Part shown: in pieces, positions 25,324 through 34,186 of the stretch
How positions within the stretch are numbered: the first letter of the stretch is position 1
Layout: every line of letters begins with the position of its first letter
Source: Acidobacteriota bacterium
GTDB taxonomy: Bacteria > Acidobacteriota > Thermoanaerobaculia > Thermoanaerobaculales > Sulfomarinibacteraceae
NCBI GenBank assembly: GCA_024641545.1
Contig: JAHECW010000011.1
Coordinates: 1 to 57,651 of the forward strand
Length of the DNA: 57,651 nucleotides
Direction of reading: 5' to 3'
Notes under the pieces: generated by a model
Database searches by the model: none
What the model saw: only the letters and a program-made list of their open reading frames with translations
What the model was told of the DNA's origin: nothing
Program-made: the position numbers and the translations under genes

Positions 25324-26681
25324 TGCACCCGTGGATCGGTGCCGGCGACGAGGATCGTCAGCGAATCCTCGGCGAGCTCGGGCTCGACTCCGTCGATGAG
25401 CTCTTTTCCTCGATTCCGGCGGAGGTCTGCGTCGACCGGCTGCCCATGGACGACGGCCGCGACGAGAACGCCGTCCGCTCCGAACTCCAGTCGATGGCGC
25501 TGGCCAACCTCTCTCCCGAGTGCGTTCCCTCGTTCCTCGGCGCCGGGGTCTACCGTCATGTCCAGCCGAGCGTGGTTGACGCCGTCCTGTCGCGGGCCGA
25601 GTTCTTCACCTCCTACACCCCCTACCAGCCCGAAATCTCGCAGGGCACCCTCCAGGTCATCTTCGAGTTCCAGACCCTGATCTGCCAGCTCACCGGGATG
25701 GAGGTGTCCAACGCCTCGCTCTATGACGGGGCGACGGCGTTGGTCGAGGCGGTGCTCTTCGCCCACCGCGTCAAACGCGGAAGGTTCGATCGGGTGGTTC
25801 TTGCAGAGACCCTCCACCCGATGTATCGGAAAGTGCTCGCGACCTATGCCGACCCCGCGGGACTCGAGGTGGTCGTCGTGCCTCCCGGCGATGACGGCCG
25901 GGTTACGGCCGACGCCCTGCGCGAGGCCGCGGGCGAGAGCAGCTGCTGCATCGCCGTCCAGTCACCCAACTTCCTCGGCATCATCGAGGATCTGCCGGCC
26001 GTCGCCGAGGCCGCACGGGAGTCCGCCACCCTCGCCGTCCAGGTCGTCACCGAGGGTGTCTCCCTGGGTCTGCTCAGCGGCGGCGGCGCGCACGGTTTCG
26101 ACGTCGTCTGCGGTGAGGCCCAGAGTTTCGGCCTCGCCCCCGGCTACGGCGGACCCCACCTGGGTTTCTTCGCCTGCCGGGCGAAGGACATCCGCCAGAT
26201 GCCCGGCAGACTCGCCGGGGAAACCATCGACAGCACCGGCCAACGCGCCTTCTGTCTGACACTCTCGACCCGCGAGCAGCACATTCGCCGCGCCAAGGCG
26301 ACCTCGAACATCTGCACCAACCAGGGCCTCATGGCGCTGGCGGCGACGATCTGGCTCGAAGCCATCGGCGGACATGGGCTCAGAGAGCTCGCGACGTCGT
26401 GCCTCTCCCGAACCGAGGAGCTCAAGCGACGCATCAATGAAATGAACGGATCGTGGAAGCTCGCCTATCCGACGGCGCCGACCTTTGACGAGTTTCTCCT
26501 CACCGGGCCCGGCAGCGGCGATGAGCTCGCGCGCCGGCTCGCCGCCGAAGGCGTGCTCGCCGGAGTCGCGGCCCATCGTTGGGGCGGCTCCTGGCCCGAC
26601 GGCCTGCTGGTCGCCGTCACCGAAAAGAACACCACTGCGGACACGGAAGCACTCATCGCCGCGATGGAGAAGCTCTCATGA
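25323..26681 (+). CDS. gcvPA: Glycine dehydrogenase (decarboxylating) subunit 1
   Basis: 452 aa from ATG 25323, sharing a base with the gcvH stop. It matches the N-terminal half of the P protein, here a separate subunit (FLGAGVYRHVQPSVVD, SYTPYQPEISQGTLQ, NICTNQGLMAL). It pairs with subunit 2 to form the PLP-dependent glycine decarboxylase. The split PA/PB arrangement is common outside Proteobacteria. It overlaps gcvPB by four bases. Confidence 0.95.
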   Translation: MHPWIGAGDEDRQRILGELGLDSVDELFSSIPAEVCVDRLPMDDGRDENAVRSELQSMALANLSPECVPSFLGAGVYRHVQPSVVDAVLSRAEFFTSYTPYQPEISQGTLQVIFEFQTLICQLTGMEVSNASLYDGATALVEAVLFAHRVKRGRFDRVVLAETLHPMYRKVLATYADPAGLEVVVVPPGDDGRVTADALREAAGESSCCIAVQSPNFLGIIEDLPAVAEAARESATLAVQVVTEGVSLGLLSGGGAHGFDVVCGEAQSFGLAPGYGGPHLGFFACRAKDIRQMPGRLAGETIDSTGQRAFCLTLSTREQHIRRAKATSNICTNQGLMALAATIWLEAIGGHGLRELATSCLSRTEELKRRINEMNGSWKLAYPTAPTFDEFLLTGPGSGDELARRLAAEGVLAGVAAHRWGGSWPDGLLVAVTEKNTTADTEALIAAMEKLS

Positions 26682-28150
26682 AACGCCGGGCGATCCGCGA
26701 TGAGGCCCTCTTTTTCGAGCGCAACCCCGAGCGCCTCCGACGGCAGGGCTTCCAGCTCCCGCCCCTCGATGCGCCCGCCGTCGATCCGGCGACGATCCTC
26801 CCCCAGAACGCTCTCCGCAGCGAGCTCCCCGACTACCCCGATCTCACCGAGATGGAGATCGTCCAGCACTTCCACCGGCTGAGCCAGCTCAACTATGCGG
26901 TGGACGAAGGACTCTACCCCCTCGGCTCGTGCACCATGAAGTACAACCCCCGGATCAACGAGCAGACCGCCCGCCTCGTCGGTCTCGCCGCGGCCCACCC
27001 GCTGCAACCCGTCGAACAGGTCCAGGGCTGTCTCCGGCTCATCTGGGAGCTCGAGCAGGCGCTCATCGCAATCACCGGGATGGCCGGGGTCACGCTGCAG
27101 CCGGCGGCCGGCGCCCACGGCGAACTCGCCGGGATCCTGATGATCCGTAAGGCCCTCGAGGCGCGCGGCGACGCCCGCGACGTGGTGCTGGTCCCGGACT
27201 CTGCCCACGGCACCAACCCCGCCACCGCCGCCTTTGCCGGCTACGAAACCATCGAATTAGCCTCCGGCGACGACGGCACGGTGGATCTGGAGGAGCTCGA
27301 CCGGCTCATGACCGACAGGGTCGCCGGGATCATGCTCACGGTGCCGAACACCCTCGGGGTCTTCGAGCACCGGATCGTCGAGATCTCCAAGCTCGTCCAC
27401 GACCGCGGCGGCCTCATCTACATGGACGGTGCCAACCTCAACGCCTTTGCCGGCCGCGCCCTGCCCGGTCTCATGGGCGCCGACGCCATGCACATCAACC
27501 TGCACAAGACCTTCTCCACACCCCACGGAGGCGGCGGGCCCGGCGCCGGTCCGGTGGTCGTCTCCGAGGCCCTGGTGCCTCACCTGCCCGTACCGCGGGT
27601 GGTCAAGGCCGGCGAACGCTTCACTCTGGTCGAAGACGACGCGGCCTCCATCGGCGCCATGCGCGGGTTCTACGGTAATTTCCTGATTCTGGTGCGGGCG
27701 CTCACCTACATCCGGAGCCTCGGATCCGACGGTTTGCGGCAAATGTCGGATGTGGCCGTGCTCTACGCCAACCTCATCCGCCGGCGTCTCGCCAACGCCT
27801 ACCACCTGCCGTACGACTCGCCGACCCTCCACGAGGTGGTCTTCGACGACACCCGCCAGACCGCCAACGATGTTCACAACACCGACATCGCCAAGCGGTT
27901 GCTCGACTACGGCTTCCACCCGCCGACCATGAGCTTCCCGCTCATCGTCCACGGCGCGCTCATGATCGAACCCACCGAGAGCGTCTCGCCCGACGAGATC
28001 GACATCTTCTGCGACGCCATGCTCGCCATCGCCAAAGAGGCGGGGGAAAACCCCGAGTTCGTCCGCACCGCTCCGCACGACACCCCGGTCAGCCGGGTCG
28101 ACGAGGTTCGGGCGGCGCGCAAGCTGAAGGTGCGGTGGACAGCAGACTAA
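26678..28150 (+). CDS. gcvPB: Glycine dehydrogenase (decarboxylating) subunit 2
   Basis: 490 aa from ATG 26678. PLP attaches at K277 in NLHKTFSTPHGGGGPG; GSCTMKYNPR and PDSAHGTNPA are also present. It is the catalytic half of split glycine decarboxylase. The ATGA overlap with gcvPA implies coupled synthesis. The TAA stop forms the start of heptamer array R7c; no ordinary terminator is visible. Confidence 0.96.
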   Translation: MKRRAIRDEALFFERNPERLRRQGFQLPPLDAPAVDPATILPQNALRSELPDYPDLTEMEIVQHFHRLSQLNYAVDEGLYPLGSCTMKYNPRINEQTARLVGLAAAHPLQPVEQVQGCLRLIWELEQALIAITGMAGVTLQPAAGAHGELAGILMIRKALEARGDARDVVLVPDSAHGTNPATAAFAGYETIELASGDDGTVDLEELDRLMTDRVAGIMLTVPNTLGVFEHRIVEISKLVHDRGGLIYMDGANLNAFAGRALPGLMGADAMHINLHKTFSTPHGGGGPGAGPVVVSEALVPHLPVPRVVKAGERFTLVEDDAASIGAMRGFYGNFLILVRALTYIRSLGSDGLRQMSDVAVLYANLIRRRLANAYHLPYDSPTLHEVVFDDTRQTANDVHNTDIAKRLLDYGFHPPTMSFPLIVHGALMIEPTESVSPDEIDIFCDAMLAIAKEAGENPEFVRTAPHDTPVSRVDEVRAARKLKVRWTAD

Positions 28151-28241
28151 TTATGAATTCTTAATTATGAATTATGAATTTCATCGCAGGACTTTCAAAA
28201 GCATCTGTGATGTCATTCATCATTCATCATTCATAATTTTG
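28149..28241. repeat. Heptamer-period inverted array (R7c)
   Basis: Left arm AATTATG-AATTCTT-AATTATG-AATTATG and right arm CATTCAT-CATTCAT-CATTCAT-AATTTTG keep a 7-bp period. It lies between convergent genes; the gcvPB stop is at one end and the TGA stop of the minus-strand gene is inside the other arm. Confidence 0.88.
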
Positions 28242-28524
28242 TGATGGCGAGCCACGGACCGTCGAGGTTTCCGCTGCGGCATTCGGGGCAACGACCCGGT
28301 GGGTGAAGCGCGGTGCTCGAGAGCCGAAAGCCGCAATCGGCGCAGACGGCGGACCGGACCCGAAGCCGCTCGCGGTCGACCTTGACGCTGCGCCGGATGT
28401 GGGTGAGATCGTCCTCGAGGGTGCTCACCTTGACGGCGAGCTGGTGACGAAGATCGTCAAAGGTCCACTCCTGCCGCCGAAGCAGCCCGATGATCTCCTG
28501 ACGACGGGTGAGGGAGGGGGTCAC
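28231..28524 (-). CDS. HTH/Zn-ribbon predicted transcriptional regulator
   Basis: 97 aa. The N-terminal half is a helix-turn-helix-like segment (RRQEIIGLLRRQEWTFDDLRHQLAVKVSTLEDDLTHIRRS). The C-terminal half is a zinc ribbon with C-x2-C (CADCGF) and C-x2-C (CPECRS). This matches the small predicted regulators in which an HTH is fused to a Zn-ribbon (COG3357 type). It is last in a three-gene operon with four-base overlaps. The stop codon lies within array R7c. Confidence 0.75.
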   Translation of the reverse strand: MTPSLTRRQEIIGLLRRQEWTFDDLRHQLAVKVSTLEDDLTHIRRSVKVDRERLRVRSAVCADCGFRLSSTALHPPGRCPECRSGNLDGPWLAITKL

Positions 28525-29123
28525 TGCTCTGGAATCGCGGTCACCGCAGGAGGCTGTTCCGGACCACCGGTCTCAAGCCACTCACGGACCGGTCGGCCGT
28601 CGACATAGAGGTCCTCGATGACCCCGGTTCCGTTCCGCACCCGGACCGTGACCCAGGCCGGGCGACGGCCTCGCCGCCACAGGGATCGATCGACCTCCCT
28701 GGCGAGCTCCTCGGTCATGTAGTAGTGCTGGAACGGAAGGGCGAGCGACACGACTCGACCGCCGTTGTCGTCGGTGTATTCAATCCCGCACCGCATCCCG
28801 AGGTAGTGGCCGGCCGCAGGCCGCTCGAGGACCGCCGAATCGAAGACCGCAAACCCGTCCCGATCGACCGCCAGCGGGACATAGATTTTCTGGTTGTGGA
28901 GATTCGGCAGCCGGTCGGCCACGGGCGCCCGATCGAGCTCGAAACGAAGGTTGACGTAGCGGCCGCGGAAGGCGTCCACCGGATCGACGGGTTGGAGCTT
29001 GAAGCGGAAGACCTCTCCCGACCGCAGAGCGAGCTCGGAGCGGATGATGGCGCCGGCCGCCACCGCCAACTGGGTGACTGCGAGGACGACGAAGAGGGCC
29101 AGCCGGAGGTTCCTGCCGCTCAT
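28521..29123 (-). CDS. GDYXXLXY-type membrane-anchored protein
   Basis: 200 aa from ATG 29123; the longer track ORF is unsupported. One N-terminal membrane helix (about 5-25) precedes a soluble domain with RGRYVNLRFEL, matching the GDYxxLxY signature loosely. This family usually sits beside DUF2157/DUF4401 proteins, as here. Its ATG overlaps the DUF2157 stop (ATGA) and its stop overlaps the next start. Function unknown. Confidence 0.75.
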   Translation of the reverse strand: MSGRNLRLALFVVLAVTQLAVAAGAIIRSELALRSGEVFRFKLQPVDPVDAFRGRYVNLRFELDRAPVADRLPNLHNQKIYVPLAVDRDGFAVFDSAVLERPAAGHYLGMRCGIEYTDDNGGRVVSLALPFQHYYMTEELAREVDRSLWRRGRRPAWVTVRVRNGTGVIEDLYVDGRPVREWLETGGPEQPPAVTAIPEQ

Positions 29124-30460
29124 GGCGCGCCCCCTTCCGCCCGCTTGAGCCGTCTCGACATCACCACGTTCGCCGCCAGGAAACCGATGCCGATGACAAT
29201 GAAGGCGAGCCCCTTGGCGACAAAGCCGATCTCGGCGTCGAAGAAGCGCACCACCGTCAGCGCGGCGATGACCATCATCCCGAGATTGACCGTCCCCAGG
29301 TTCTGGGAACGGATCCCCGAGGTGATGGAGGCGATCCCCACGACGAAGAGGATGAGGTTGAAGGCCAGGGCGGCGATCCACCTCAGATCGGTGTTCTCCG
29401 ACGCCGCCACCAGCGGCCAGACGATCGCCGCTACCGGCACCGAAACCGTCCACACCATCGCCAGCGTGTGGCGCCGACGGTCGAGGATCAACGTGACCGC
29501 TGCAAGGGCCGCCAGCGGCAGCCCGACGGCGAGGGCCACATCGAAGAAAGAGGCCGCCTGGTGGAAGCGTTCGTCGTTGTGGATGTGGTGCCAGCCGATG
29601 TGTTTCCACGGCTCGTCGAAGCTCAAGATCAACCACAGCACGACGCTCCCGGCGACGCCGACGGCCTCGAGGGGCCGCCGCCACACTCCCTCCTCGTCAC
29701 GCCGTGTGGCGGTGCCCACGGCGATCATCAGGGCGAAGAGCCCGGTATACACCAGGATCCAGAGCCCGGGCACCCGCCACTCGAGCCCGAGGCCCGCCGC
29801 GACGCAGAGGAAGACCGCAGAAGCCCACTGCAGGTTGGCGGCGCGCAGACCCCGGCGATCCGAGCGCATGACCGAGACGACGTGCGGGACCACGGCCAGC
29901 GCCAGGGGCCAGAGCCAGATGACCTCGAGCCGGTCAGCCTTGGCGGCGCCGGCCCACCAGGTCAGCGCGGCGAGAAAGAGGATTGCCACCGAGCTCGAAT
30001 TGAGCAGCCACGGCAGCGGCGCGAGCAGGAGCGACCAGCGCCAGAGAAAGGACTCGAGATCTCCACCCGTGTGGTAGGTCTGGTCGACGAGGGCGATAGC
30101 CGCAGCGAGGGCCAGCGCGAGCAGCGTCGCCGAGCCCTCGCGCCAGGCGGTGGAGTCGCCGCGCCGAACCAGCACCCAACCGGCGAGGACCTGAGAGGCC
30201 AGCAGCGGCAGAACGGCAATGACGGTCCGCGCCGGCCGGCCGAGGTGCTCCCAGTTGTGGGCCAGCAGCAGGATCACGCCCGATCCGATGAGCAGGGCGC
30301 CGAAGACGGCGCAGACGATGATCGCCAGCCGGCTGCCCGTCAGGGACGACGGCGCCGGGTACCGGGAGCGCAGGCGGTCCGCGGTGGCGTCGTCGACCAC
30401 GCCATCTGAAACAAGCCCCGGGAGCTCGTTGAGGAGCCAGCGGATGGATCGATTGCTCAT
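29120..30460 (-). CDS. DUF2157 polytopic membrane protein
   Basis: 446 aa. The N-terminal about 45 residues are soluble (RWLLNELPGLVSDGVVDDATADRL), followed by about 12 hydrophobic helices to the C-terminus, the DUF2157 layout. No catalytic motif is evident. First gene of the operon with the GDYXXLXY and HTH/Zn-ribbon genes. No clear ribosome site precedes its ATG. The 5' gap to the divergent methyltransferase holds array R7d. Confidence 0.8.
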   Translation of the reverse strand: MSNRSIRWLLNELPGLVSDGVVDDATADRLRSRYPAPSSLTGSRLAIIVCAVFGALLIGSGVILLLAHNWEHLGRPARTVIAVLPLLASQVLAGWVLVRRGDSTAWREGSATLLALALAAAIALVDQTYHTGGDLESFLWRWSLLLAPLPWLLNSSSVAILFLAALTWWAGAAKADRLEVIWLWPLALAVVPHVVSVMRSDRRGLRAANLQWASAVFLCVAAGLGLEWRVPGLWILVYTGLFALMIAVGTATRRDEEGVWRRPLEAVGVAGSVVLWLILSFDEPWKHIGWHHIHNDERFHQAASFFDVALAVGLPLAALAAVTLILDRRRHTLAMVWTVSVPVAAIVWPLVAASENTDLRWIAALAFNLILFVVGIASITSGIRSQNLGTVNLGMMVIAALTVVRFFDAEIGFVAKGLAFIVIGIGFLAANVVMSRRLKRAEGGAP

Positions 30461-30498
30461 GATCGCGACTCAAAGTGTACCAGTGCATGATCGTTGTC

Positions 30499-30540
30499 GT
30501 TAAGTTCTTAGTTTTGAATTTCTTGGTTTTGATTTCCATC
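30499..30540. repeat. Heptamer-period array (R7d)
   Basis: GTTAAGT-TCTTAGT-TTTGAAT-TTCTTGG-TTTTGAT-TTCCATC keeps a degenerate 7-bp period. Unlike the others it lies between divergent gene starts and has a single arm. Confidence 0.6.
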
Positions 30541-30583
30541 GCATTTCAAAGCGCCAGTATCATGGTGGCCTTTGGGAGGAACG

Positions 30584-31555
30584 ATGACCGACACGATCGA
30601 TCTCGACGGGCTTCAACGACTGTTGTGGAATTTTGCCGGCCAGCGTGTCGTCACCGTCGCCGGCCGCACGGGGATCCTCCACGCGCTCGCGAACCGGGCG
30701 GCCACCCCGGACGAGGTCGCGTCCGAGCTCGATCTCGACCCCCTGGCCACCGCCAAGATCATCCGCGCCCTTTGCGCCCAGAACCTGGTCGCAGCCGATG
30801 GCGAGACCTACCGGTTGGCCGCGCCTCTCCGTCCCTTTTTCACCGGCGGCACCGGCGACTACGGACCCTTCCTCGACCACCTCCACTCGATGTACGAGCG
30901 CTGGGGTGAAAACCTCGAACCATGGCTCCGCGGCGAGGCATGGAAGACGGCGCCCCGCACTTCCGAAGAGACCGCACGATTCGGCGCCGCCATGCAGGCC
31001 GTCAGCGCGAGGATCGCGCGCCGGGTGGCCGAAACCCTGGATCTCGAAGGTGTCCGCACCATGCTCGACGTGGGCGGCGGTTGGGGACAGTACGCCAAGG
31101 CGATGTGCGAAACCCAACCCGAGCTCCACGCCACCGTTCTCGATGTTCCTCAGGTCGCCGACGCGGCGCCCGAGAGCATCCTCGGAACCGAGTTCGAGGA
31201 CAGGCTCTCCTGGATCGGCGGCGACTACCTCGAAACCGACTACGGCAACGGCTTCGATCTGGTTCTGCTCGCGAACATCCTCCACCAGGAGCTCGCGCCC
31301 CGGGCCGCCGAGATCATCCGGCGCGCCGCAGTCGCCCTCGCCCCGGGCGGTCAGGTGGTCGTGGTCGACTTCGCCATCGACGATGCGAAGAACCAACATG
31401 TCCTCGGAGCGCTCTTCGCCGTCAACATGCGCTCTTTCGGCGACACGTACTCCGAGCCCGAGCTGCGGGGGTGGATGGAGGAGGCTGGTCTCGCAAACGT
31501 CGAGCGGCAGGACCTGGGTCCGGACCGCTGGATCATCAGCGGCCGGCGCCGCTGA
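30584..31555 (+). CDS. SAM-dependent O-methyltransferase (COMT/family 2 type)
   Basis: 323 aa from ATG 30584, four bases after GGGAGGA. The N-terminal winged-helix dimerisation domain (about 1-110) is followed by the methyltransferase fold, with SAM loop LDVGGGWGQYAKAM and acidic DVPQVAD. Later patterns are LVLLANILHQ and ALAPGGQVVVVDF. This family methylates hydroxyl groups of small molecules; relatives act in methoxy-metabolite or pigment pathways. No substrate gene is adjacent. A heptamer array begins at its stop codon. Confidence 0.87.
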   Translation: MTDTIDLDGLQRLLWNFAGQRVVTVAGRTGILHALANRAATPDEVASELDLDPLATAKIIRALCAQNLVAADGETYRLAAPLRPFFTGGTGDYGPFLDHLHSMYERWGENLEPWLRGEAWKTAPRTSEETARFGAAMQAVSARIARRVAETLDLEGVRTMLDVGGGWGQYAKAMCETQPELHATVLDVPQVADAAPESILGTEFEDRLSWIGGDYLETDYGNGFDLVLLANILHQELAPRAAEIIRRAAVALAPGGQVVVVDFAIDDAKNQHVLGALFAVNMRSFGDTYSEPELRGWMEEAGLANVERQDLGPDRWIISGRRR

Positions 31556-31664
31556 TGATCGAATGATGAATTAGGAATGATGAATTATGAATTGCATCGC
31601 AATCGCTACAGAGCACCTTGCGATGTCATTCATAATTCATAACTCAAAATTCATAATTTCGTTA
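31554..31664. repeat. Heptamer-period inverted array (R7e)
   Basis: Left arm GAATGAT-GAATTAG-GAATGAT-GAATTAT and right arm CATTCAT-AATTCAT-AACTCAA-AATTCAT-AATTTCG keep a 7-bp period and are inverted to each other. It lies between convergent genes and touches both stop codons (31553-31555 and 31662-31664). Confidence 0.88.
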
Positions 31665-33095
31665 TGACGCTTTGTCCAGCCCCGCATTGATCGGCGCCGA
31701 GCCGTGCGTCACCGCTGACTTGAGGCGGTAGCCCCACTCGACCAGCTTGGCGCGGCCGTACTCGGGGAGATCCATCTGGAAGGGGTGGGTCGCCATGGCC
31801 TTGGCGTACTTGTAGAGCCTGAGCCGGCGGAGCTTCTGGTAGACCCGGTGGAGCTCCTCGCGGCTGACCGTCTCGGAGACCAGAATGACCCGCTTCCAGT
31901 CGAGCTCGAAGGAGATGTTCAGCCGGTCCCAGTCCATGTCGTCCGAGACCAGGCCCCGCGCCTTGGCCTGGTGCCAGACCGGGGTTCCCGGCAATGGAGT
32001 GAGGACATAGAGATTGACCAGCGACAACGGGTTGCGTTTGATGAAGTCGTAGGTCTCCATCATCTGCTCGACGGTCTCCCGGGGCTCGCCGATGATGAAC
32101 GAGGCGTGCGGGTGGATGCCGTGCCGGTGCAGGGTGTGGACCGCGTTCTCGTTGATGTCGACCTTGAAGGCCGTGCCTTTGAGCCGGGTCAGCACTTCCT
32201 GGTTGCCGGACTCGAGCCCCATGGAGACCGAAACGAAATTCATCTCCTTGAGCATCCGCGCGGTGTCATCGGTGATCCGGGTCGCCGATGAGGCGCACGA
32301 AAAACGGAAACCCTGCTTGGGTAGCCCCTCGCGCATGATCAGCTCGTGCAGCCCGGCAAGCCGTTTGGTGTTGGCGATGAAGAGATCGTCGTGGAAGGTG
32401 ATGTACTTGACGCCGTAGGTGTCGCGGAGGTGTTTGATCTCCTCCATCATGTATTCCGGCGAGAAGTAGCGGATGTTCGGCCAGAACCTGGTCGAGGCGC
32501 AGAAGGTGCAGTTGTAGGGGCAGCCGCGCGAGGTCAGCATGTTCGAATGCGGTCGGACCCGCATCATGGAACGATCGGCCATTGGCAGGGCGTCGAGGTC
32601 CTTCTCTTTCTTGCCCACGACCTCGCGCGGGGATGTCTGGACCTGCCCATCGCCGTCCCAGTAAACCAGTCCTTCGATCCCGGCGAGCTTTGCCGGCGGC
32701 AACGCGCCGTGCTCGCGGTAGAGTTCCACCAGCTCGACCAGCGCGTACTCGCCCTCGCCGAGGACACCGACGTTCATCGCCCTGGTCAGATTGCTCGGCA
32801 GCTCGGTGATGTGGTAGCCGCCGATGATCACCGGGATCCCGGCCTTGCGACCGAGCTCGGCGTAACTCTTCGCCAGGTTGTAGTTTTGCGACACCGACGA
32901 GAGTCCGAGAAGATGCGGCCGCCAGTCGCGGATGGTCGCGGCGACATCGTCCTCGATGAGCCGCACCTCGACGGCGTCACCGAGCTCGCGGTTGAGCATG
33001 GCGACGAGATAACCGAGCCCCAGTGCGGGATAGCGGTTTTGCGCCTCGACAAAGGGGTTGACGGCGTTGACGAGCAGGACTCGGGTGGGTTGCAT
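31662..33095 (-). CDS. B12-binding-domain radical SAM protein
   Basis: 477 aa. The N-terminal Rossmann-like cobalamin-binding region is about 1-140 (LLVNAVNPF, LLGLSSVSQNYN, VIIGGYHITELP). It lacks a clear DxHxxG, so the B12 may bind base-off without a His ligand or not at all. The radical SAM core (about 185-420) has C-x3-C-x2-C in RGCPYNCTFCAS. Members methylate unactivated carbons or remodel lipids and natural products; the substrate here is unknown. GGAGG lies four bases before the ATG. Monocistronic, stop in array R7e. Confidence 0.87.
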   Translation of the reverse strand: MQPTRVLLVNAVNPFVEAQNRYPALGLGYLVAMLNRELGDAVEVRLIEDDVAATIRDWRPHLLGLSSVSQNYNLAKSYAELGRKAGIPVIIGGYHITELPSNLTRAMNVGVLGEGEYALVELVELYREHGALPPAKLAGIEGLVYWDGDGQVQTSPREVVGKKEKDLDALPMADRSMMRVRPHSNMLTSRGCPYNCTFCASTRFWPNIRYFSPEYMMEEIKHLRDTYGVKYITFHDDLFIANTKRLAGLHELIMREGLPKQGFRFSCASSATRITDDTARMLKEMNFVSVSMGLESGNQEVLTRLKGTAFKVDINENAVHTLHRHGIHPHASFIIGEPRETVEQMMETYDFIKRNPLSLVNLYVLTPLPGTPVWHQAKARGLVSDDMDWDRLNISFELDWKRVILVSETVSREELHRVYQKLRRLRLYKYAKAMATHPFQMDLPEYGRAKLVEWGYRLKSAVTHGSAPINAGLDKAS

Positions 33096-33381
33096 GGGCC
33101 TCCAGTCGGCGCGCGATGGCGCCGGCGATGATCGTATCGCACTCGGAACCGTAAACGAAACTGGATCTCGAAATAGTCCGGCGTGAGCCGACCGTCACCG
33201 AGGGCGAGGCCGGTGGGTTCGGCGGAGGTGCCTGGCTCCAACTTTGTTTGCCGCGAACAAAGTTGCGCTCCTGGCATCCTCCCGGGGAGGGCGATCGGTG
33301 CATCGAACTCGGTGTCGCCCCCCGGGACCTGCATGATCGTCGTCTGCAGCAGCGCCCCCCCCTGCGACGACATGATCCCGC
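33096..33381. other. Divergent non-coding interval with a hairpin
   Basis: No gene is supported. A 10-bp perfect palindrome CAACTTTGTT...AACAAAGTTG (33239-33265) is flanked by TGCCTGGCTCC and GCGCTCCTGGCA, extending the fold to about 33229-33276. The GGTGCCTGGCTCC side recurs inverted at 39593 and 39627. It is probably a small dispersed repeat and not a regulatory site. Confidence 0.6.
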
Positions 33382-33395
33382 TTGACCATGATCAA
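33382..33395. promoter_or_regulatory. CRP/FNR-family box upstream of norCB
   Basis: TTGACCATGATCAA has perfect TTGA and TCAA half-sites six bases apart, 71 bp before the norC ATG. FNR/DNR/NnrR-type activators commonly control nor genes through such sites. A class II start would lie near 33430; no strong -10 is seen there. Confidence 0.78.
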
Positions 33396-33466
33396 GGACC
33401 ACGACCGAGGACCGAGTGAGAGTTGATCAGAGTCCATTTCCGGACCGACAACCGAAGGAGGAGACC

Positions 33467-34183
33467 ATGACCGAGAAGGCCGCAAAGTGGATCTTCTGGC
33501 TGGGCACACTGTCATCGCTGGTGCTTTTTCTTGTGCTGACGGTGGACACCCACAGCCAGTTCGCCGCCCTGACCCACGCTGACCAGCTCGACGAGCAGGT
33601 CATCGCGGGCAAGCGGGCGTTCGAACACTACAACTGCAACGACTGCCACACGATTCTCGGTTTTGGCGGGTACTACGCGCCGGATCTCACCCGCGCCTAC
33701 ACCCGGCTCGGATCAGACACCATCCGGCGCCGGCTGGCCGCCCCGGATGTGGCTTTCGCCGACTCCTACCGAAAGATGCCGCAGCAGAACCTGTCCGAGC
33801 AGGAGATCGCCGACATCGTCGCCTTCTTCCGCTGGGTGTCCGAGATCGACAACCACGACTGGCCGCCGCAGCACTCGGAAGCCCGCTGGAAGCGGTCCAC
33901 CGAACGGCTGATGGCGGGAGCCGTGCTCTCTCCGGGCGCGGCGCTGATCAATCAGGAGGACTGTCTGACCTGCCACGCTCTCGGTGATCGCGGCGAGAAG
34001 ATCGGCGGCCGCCTGGAGTGGATCGGGTCGCGGCGAAACTCCGCGTGGATCGCCGAGTACCTCGCCAACCCCGAGGCCTTCGCCCCGGGTACCGAGATGC
34101 CGTCGTTCGAGCACCTGTCCGGGGAGCAGCGCCTGATGATCGGTGAGTTCATCGTCTCCCTCGACACCGCTGAAGGGAGGTGA
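33467..34183 (+). CDS. norC: Nitric oxide reductase cytochrome c subunit, with a second c-type heme domain
   Basis: 238 aa from ATG 33467, preceded by AAGGAGGAG. One N-terminal membrane helix (about 10-27) anchors periplasmic domains. Heme site 1 is C57-x2-C60-H61 in the NorC-like context CNDCHTILGFGGYYAPDL, with M104 as likely axial ligand. Heme site 2 is C166-x2-C169-H170 with M211 in TEMPSF. Classical NorC has one heme c, so this is a NorC with an extra mono-heme cytochrome c domain. It delivers electrons to NorB, which begins three bases after its stop. Confidence 0.9.
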   Translation: MTEKAAKWIFWLGTLSSLVLFLVLTVDTHSQFAALTHADQLDEQVIAGKRAFEHYNCNDCHTILGFGGYYAPDLTRAYTRLGSDTIRRRLAAPDVAFADSYRKMPQQNLSEQEIADIVAFFRWVSEIDNHDWPPQHSEARWKRSTERLMAGAVLSPGAALINQEDCLTCHALGDRGEKIGGRLEWIGSRRNSAWIAEYLANPEAFAPGTEMPSFEHLSGEQRLMIGEFIVSLDTAEGR

Positions 34184-34186
34184 GCC

